From CAZFUY01 sp964522445 (GTDB taxonomy: Bacteria > Pseudomonadota > Gammaproteobacteria > SZUA-229), in contig CAZFUY010000035.1 of the NCBI GenBank assembly GCA_964522445.1, positions 1-25,313 of the forward strand: a DNA stretch of 25,313 nt. Reading direction: 5' to 3'. The position numbers and the translations under genes are program-made. Shown in pieces: positions 22,914-25,313 of the stretch (positions within the stretch are counted from its first letter, which is position 1; the number at the start of each line of letters is the position of its first letter). The notes below the pieces were generated by a model. That model was not told the origin of the DNA. It made no database searches and was given only the letters and a program-made list of their open reading frames with translations.

Positions 22914-25205
22914 ATGAAGTTTATTAAAAAAACAGGCCTGATTTTACTGGTTTTTTTCACGCTGGTTATTATTGTGATTACTGTTTTTGTCGCTAGCTTC
23001 GATGTTAATCAATATAAGCCTTTAATCATTGAGCAGGTCAGGGTACAAACAGGCCGTGATTTAAGCATTAAGGAGGATATTCATTTATCGGTATTCCCCT
23101 GGTTAGGATTAGAAATGTCTAATGTGGCATTGTCGAATGCCCCGGGTTTTGGTGAGCAGCCTTTTGCCAGAATGAATAAACTGGATGTAAAGATAGAGCT
23201 ATTGCCGTTGCTGAAAAAAGAAATCAGTATCGATAAAGTGTTATTGCATGGCCTGTATTTATCATTGCAAAAAAATGCACAGGGGCAGAATAACTGGGAT
23301 GATCTGGCAAAACCTAAAGAATCAGAAATAAAAACAGAATCAGAACAGAAAACAGATAATTCATCCGTGCCGGCATTGGCTGCGTTAGTAGTGAAGGGGC
23401 TGGAAATAAAAGATGCGACATTAGTCTGGCAGGATGATGTCAGTCAGACCAAAGCACAGTTAGATCAGTTTAATTTATCAAGCGGTGCGATTGTGCTGGA
23501 TAAAACTATTCCCGTAGCGTTATCTGCGCATGCGCAATTTAACCAGCCCAAAGCTGATATTAAGCTGGCATTAAAAACACAGATTAAATTAAATCTGGAT
23601 CATATGCACCTTGTGTTAACGGATATGGCGTTGCAGTTGCAAACACAAACGCCGGATCTTGCAGTGCAACAGGCCGTTATAAAATTAACGGCATCGCTCA
23701 ATGCAAAATTAAATGAAGAACAATTTAAATTACAGAATATATTATTATCCATTGATGCAAAAGGTGATGAGCTACCCGGTGGAAAATTAAGTGTGACACT
23801 TAAAACCGCTGCCGAGATTAATGTTAAAAAGCAAACTGCCAATATCAATGCACTGCAAATTAATACCCTGGGCATGGTGATAAAAACCAGTGCCGTTGTG
23901 TCTCAAATCATAGATGCGCCACAGGTAAAAGGGCAGTTTGTTATCGATGAATTTAATCCATCCTTATTACTCCGTCAGTTAGGGATTGAATTGCCCGTAA
24001 TGCGTGACCCTGGTGCATTACAAAAAGCACAGATGCAATTTAATTATCATGTATCGCTAAAAACATTGCAATTAAATGTGTTAAAAATAAAACTGGATGA
24101 CAGTGAAATAAACGGCTGGTTGCATGTGAATGATTTTAATCAGCCGGCACTGGCTTATCGGTTAAATTTAAATAATATAAATCTGGATCGTTATTTACCG
24201 TCAGCAGTTGAAGCAGAAGAAACAGCGCAAAGTACAATGGCTTCAGAAAATAAAGATATTGCCATTACATTGCCTGTTGAGTTATTACGAAATATGAATA
24301 TGCAGGGCGTATTTAATGCGGGTGAGATTTTAATTGCGGATCAAAAAATAAATAAGCTGGCTATAAAAACACAGGCAAAGGGAGGTGTCGTTCATATTAC
24401 GTCATTAAAAGCTAAAGTGTTAAATGGCGATATTGTATTAACCAGTCAATTAGATGTACGTCCAGATAAGCCAAAGTATGCGTTGAATTTTAATGCAAAA
24501 AAATTACAGGCTGCGCCGGTTGTGAACCCAGTGTTAGAAGGTTTGTTAGGCGGTGATGCGGTGACAGTTGAGGGGGCTATTAATTTAACATCCCATATTA
24601 AAACACAGGGGCATTCGGTAAATACTTTAAAAGCAGCGATTAATGGCAATGCAAACTTTAATATAGGAAAAGCGCAGCTTAAGGGGCTGGATGTAAATTA
24701 CTTTGGCAAGAAAGTTGTTGTTGATTATTTAAAACAAAAAAACAAAACTGCGCCTAAAGAATGGCCGGGTGAGTATAAGCCTAAAGAAACAACCGTGTTT
24801 AAAACAATACGTGCATCAGCCATTATTCGTAATGGTGTTGTTGTTAATAAAGATTTATTGCTAGATTCAAAGCGTTTAAAAGTGACTGGGGCAGGGCAGA
24901 TTGATTTGCCAAAATCCACGATTGATTATCGTGCCATTGTTGATGTGCAGCCAACACGATTAAAAACAGCAACTGAAAAATTACTGGATATTCCCATCCC
25001 GGTGACAGTAAAAGGTTCTTTTAATCAGTTGCAGATTAAACCGGATATGAAGGCTTGGTCAAAACAGGCAGGTAAAGCATTAAAGAAAGAAGTGAAAGCT
25101 GAGGTAAAAAAGAAAATTAAAAAGAAAACAGAAAAGAAGATCGAAAAAGTTAAAAAGAAATACGGTGATAAATTAAAAAATAAATTTAAAGGTTTGTTTA
25201 GATGA
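22914..25205 (+). CDS. asmA: AsmA family protein
   Basis: 763 residues. An N-terminal membrane helix (about 5-27, TGLILLVFFTLVIIVITVFVA) anchors a long periplasmic part made of repeating beta strands, as in AsmA-like proteins, which are thought to carry phospholipids or affect outer-membrane assembly. Seen: the AsmA start SFDVNQYKPLIIEQV with GRDLSIKEDIHLSVFPWLGLEMSNV, and the C-terminal AsmA_2-like block (NGNANFNIGKAQLKGLDVNYFG, GAGQIDLPKSTIDYRAIVDVQP). The last 45 residues are almost all lysine with few acidic residues, a long basic amphipathic tail. GGAG lies 8 bases before the ATG. Confidence 0.9.
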   Translation: MKFIKKTGLILLVFFTLVIIVITVFVASFDVNQYKPLIIEQVRVQTGRDLSIKEDIHLSVFPWLGLEMSNVALSNAPGFGEQPFARMNKLDVKIELLPLLKKEISIDKVLLHGLYLSLQKNAQGQNNWDDLAKPKESEIKTESEQKTDNSSVPALAALVVKGLEIKDATLVWQDDVSQTKAQLDQFNLSSGAIVLDKTIPVALSAHAQFNQPKADIKLALKTQIKLNLDHMHLVLTDMALQLQTQTPDLAVQQAVIKLTASLNAKLNEEQFKLQNILLSIDAKGDELPGGKLSVTLKTAAEINVKKQTANINALQINTLGMVIKTSAVVSQIIDAPQVKGQFVIDEFNPSLLLRQLGIELPVMRDPGALQKAQMQFNYHVSLKTLQLNVLKIKLDDSEINGWLHVNDFNQPALAYRLNLNNINLDRYLPSAVEAEETAQSTMASENKDIAITLPVELLRNMNMQGVFNAGEILIADQKINKLAIKTQAKGGVVHITSLKAKVLNGDIVLTSQLDVRPDKPKYALNFNAKKLQAAPVVNPVLEGLLGGDAVTVEGAINLTSHIKTQGHSVNTLKAAINGNANFNIGKAQLKGLDVNYFGKKVVVDYLKQKNKTAPKEWPGEYKPKETTVFKTIRASAIIRNGVVVNKDLLLDSKRLKVTGAGQIDLPKSTIDYRAIVDVQPTRLKTATEKLLDIPIPVTVKGSFNQLQIKPDMKAWSKQAGKALKKEVKAEVKKKIKKKTEKKIEKVKKKYGDKLKNKFKGLFR

Positions 25206-25281
25206 TGCCCCATTATTATGAATGCCAATATTAATATAGAAATTTTTTAAATAGAAAGCTTTGCACGAAACAAATCCCGTC

Positions 25282-25313
25282 ATCCCGGTATGCTTTTAAG
25301 CCGGGATCTAGTG
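25282..25313 (+). repeat. ATCCCGG/CCGGGAT hairpin repeat, cut by the window end
   Basis: ATCCCGG (25282-25288) and CCGGGAT (25301-25307) pair around a 12-base spacer and are followed by CTAGTG. Hairpins of the CATCCCGG...CCGGGAT type are familiar dispersed intergenic repeats in proteobacterial genomes. The rest of 25206-25281 shows nothing else. The element may continue beyond the window. Confidence 0.65.

Noticed and set aside
1..25313. CRISPR arrays, tRNA, rRNA, transposase or prophage genes
   Set aside because: No regularly spaced repeats, cloverleaf, or recombinase-type reading frames were found on either strand.

Overview
This window looks like a chromosomal segment of an AT-leaning gammaproteobacterium (about 40% GC, judged by eye), probably outside the Enterobacterales. 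The evidence is a proteobacterial-type sucB-lpdA-sucCD cluster, the cmoAB wobble-modification pair, an rph-rdgB pair divergent from yicC, a DUF2333 gene, a FadL porin, an AsmA protein and a SthA-type transhydrogenase. No integrase, transposase, prophage, CRISPR array, rRNA or tRNA was seen. No stretch without a gene exceeds about 225 bp.

Layout. 1-4207 (+): the end of the 2-oxoglutarate dehydrogenase/succinyl-CoA synthetase cluster (sucB 3' part, lpdA, sucC, sucD), closed by a hairpin. 4272-6414 (-): an accessory block with GNAT acetyltransferase, 2OG-Fe(II) oxygenase and membrane-anchored SRPBCC protein genes in tight series, then an unrecognised 159-aa protein. 6464-8173 (+): cmoA-cmoB, which make cmo5U34 in tRNA. 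8299-12009 (+): a fatty-acid module of acyl-CoA synthetase, overlapping YciA-type thioesterase and FadL porin, ended by a strong terminator that also serves the convergent gene. 12088-13916 (-): rph, rdgB and a small HExxH protein. 14065-16451 (+): yicC, then an APC permease preceded by an attC-like sequence. 16576-18863: divergent envelope folding and quality-control genes, an FKBP isomerase (-) and a DegQ/DegP protease (+); the protease has a near-consensus sigma-E promoter. 18957-20207: molybdopterin genes moaD-moaE (-) divergent from moaC (+). 20347-21753 (+): sthA, lacking both disulfide cysteines. 21786-25205: DUF2333 (-) divergent from asmA (+). The last 108 bp hold a truncated hairpin repeat.

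Most of the window is core metabolism, RNA processing and envelope maintenance. The least explained parts are the GNAT/2OG oxygenase/SRPBCC block, the HExxH protein beside rdgB, the possible cassette-like setting of the APC permease, the short tandem repeat running across the sucB stop codon, and the dispersed CCCTCTCCC hairpins. I found no clear new system such as a defence island, and the findings are scored accordingly.
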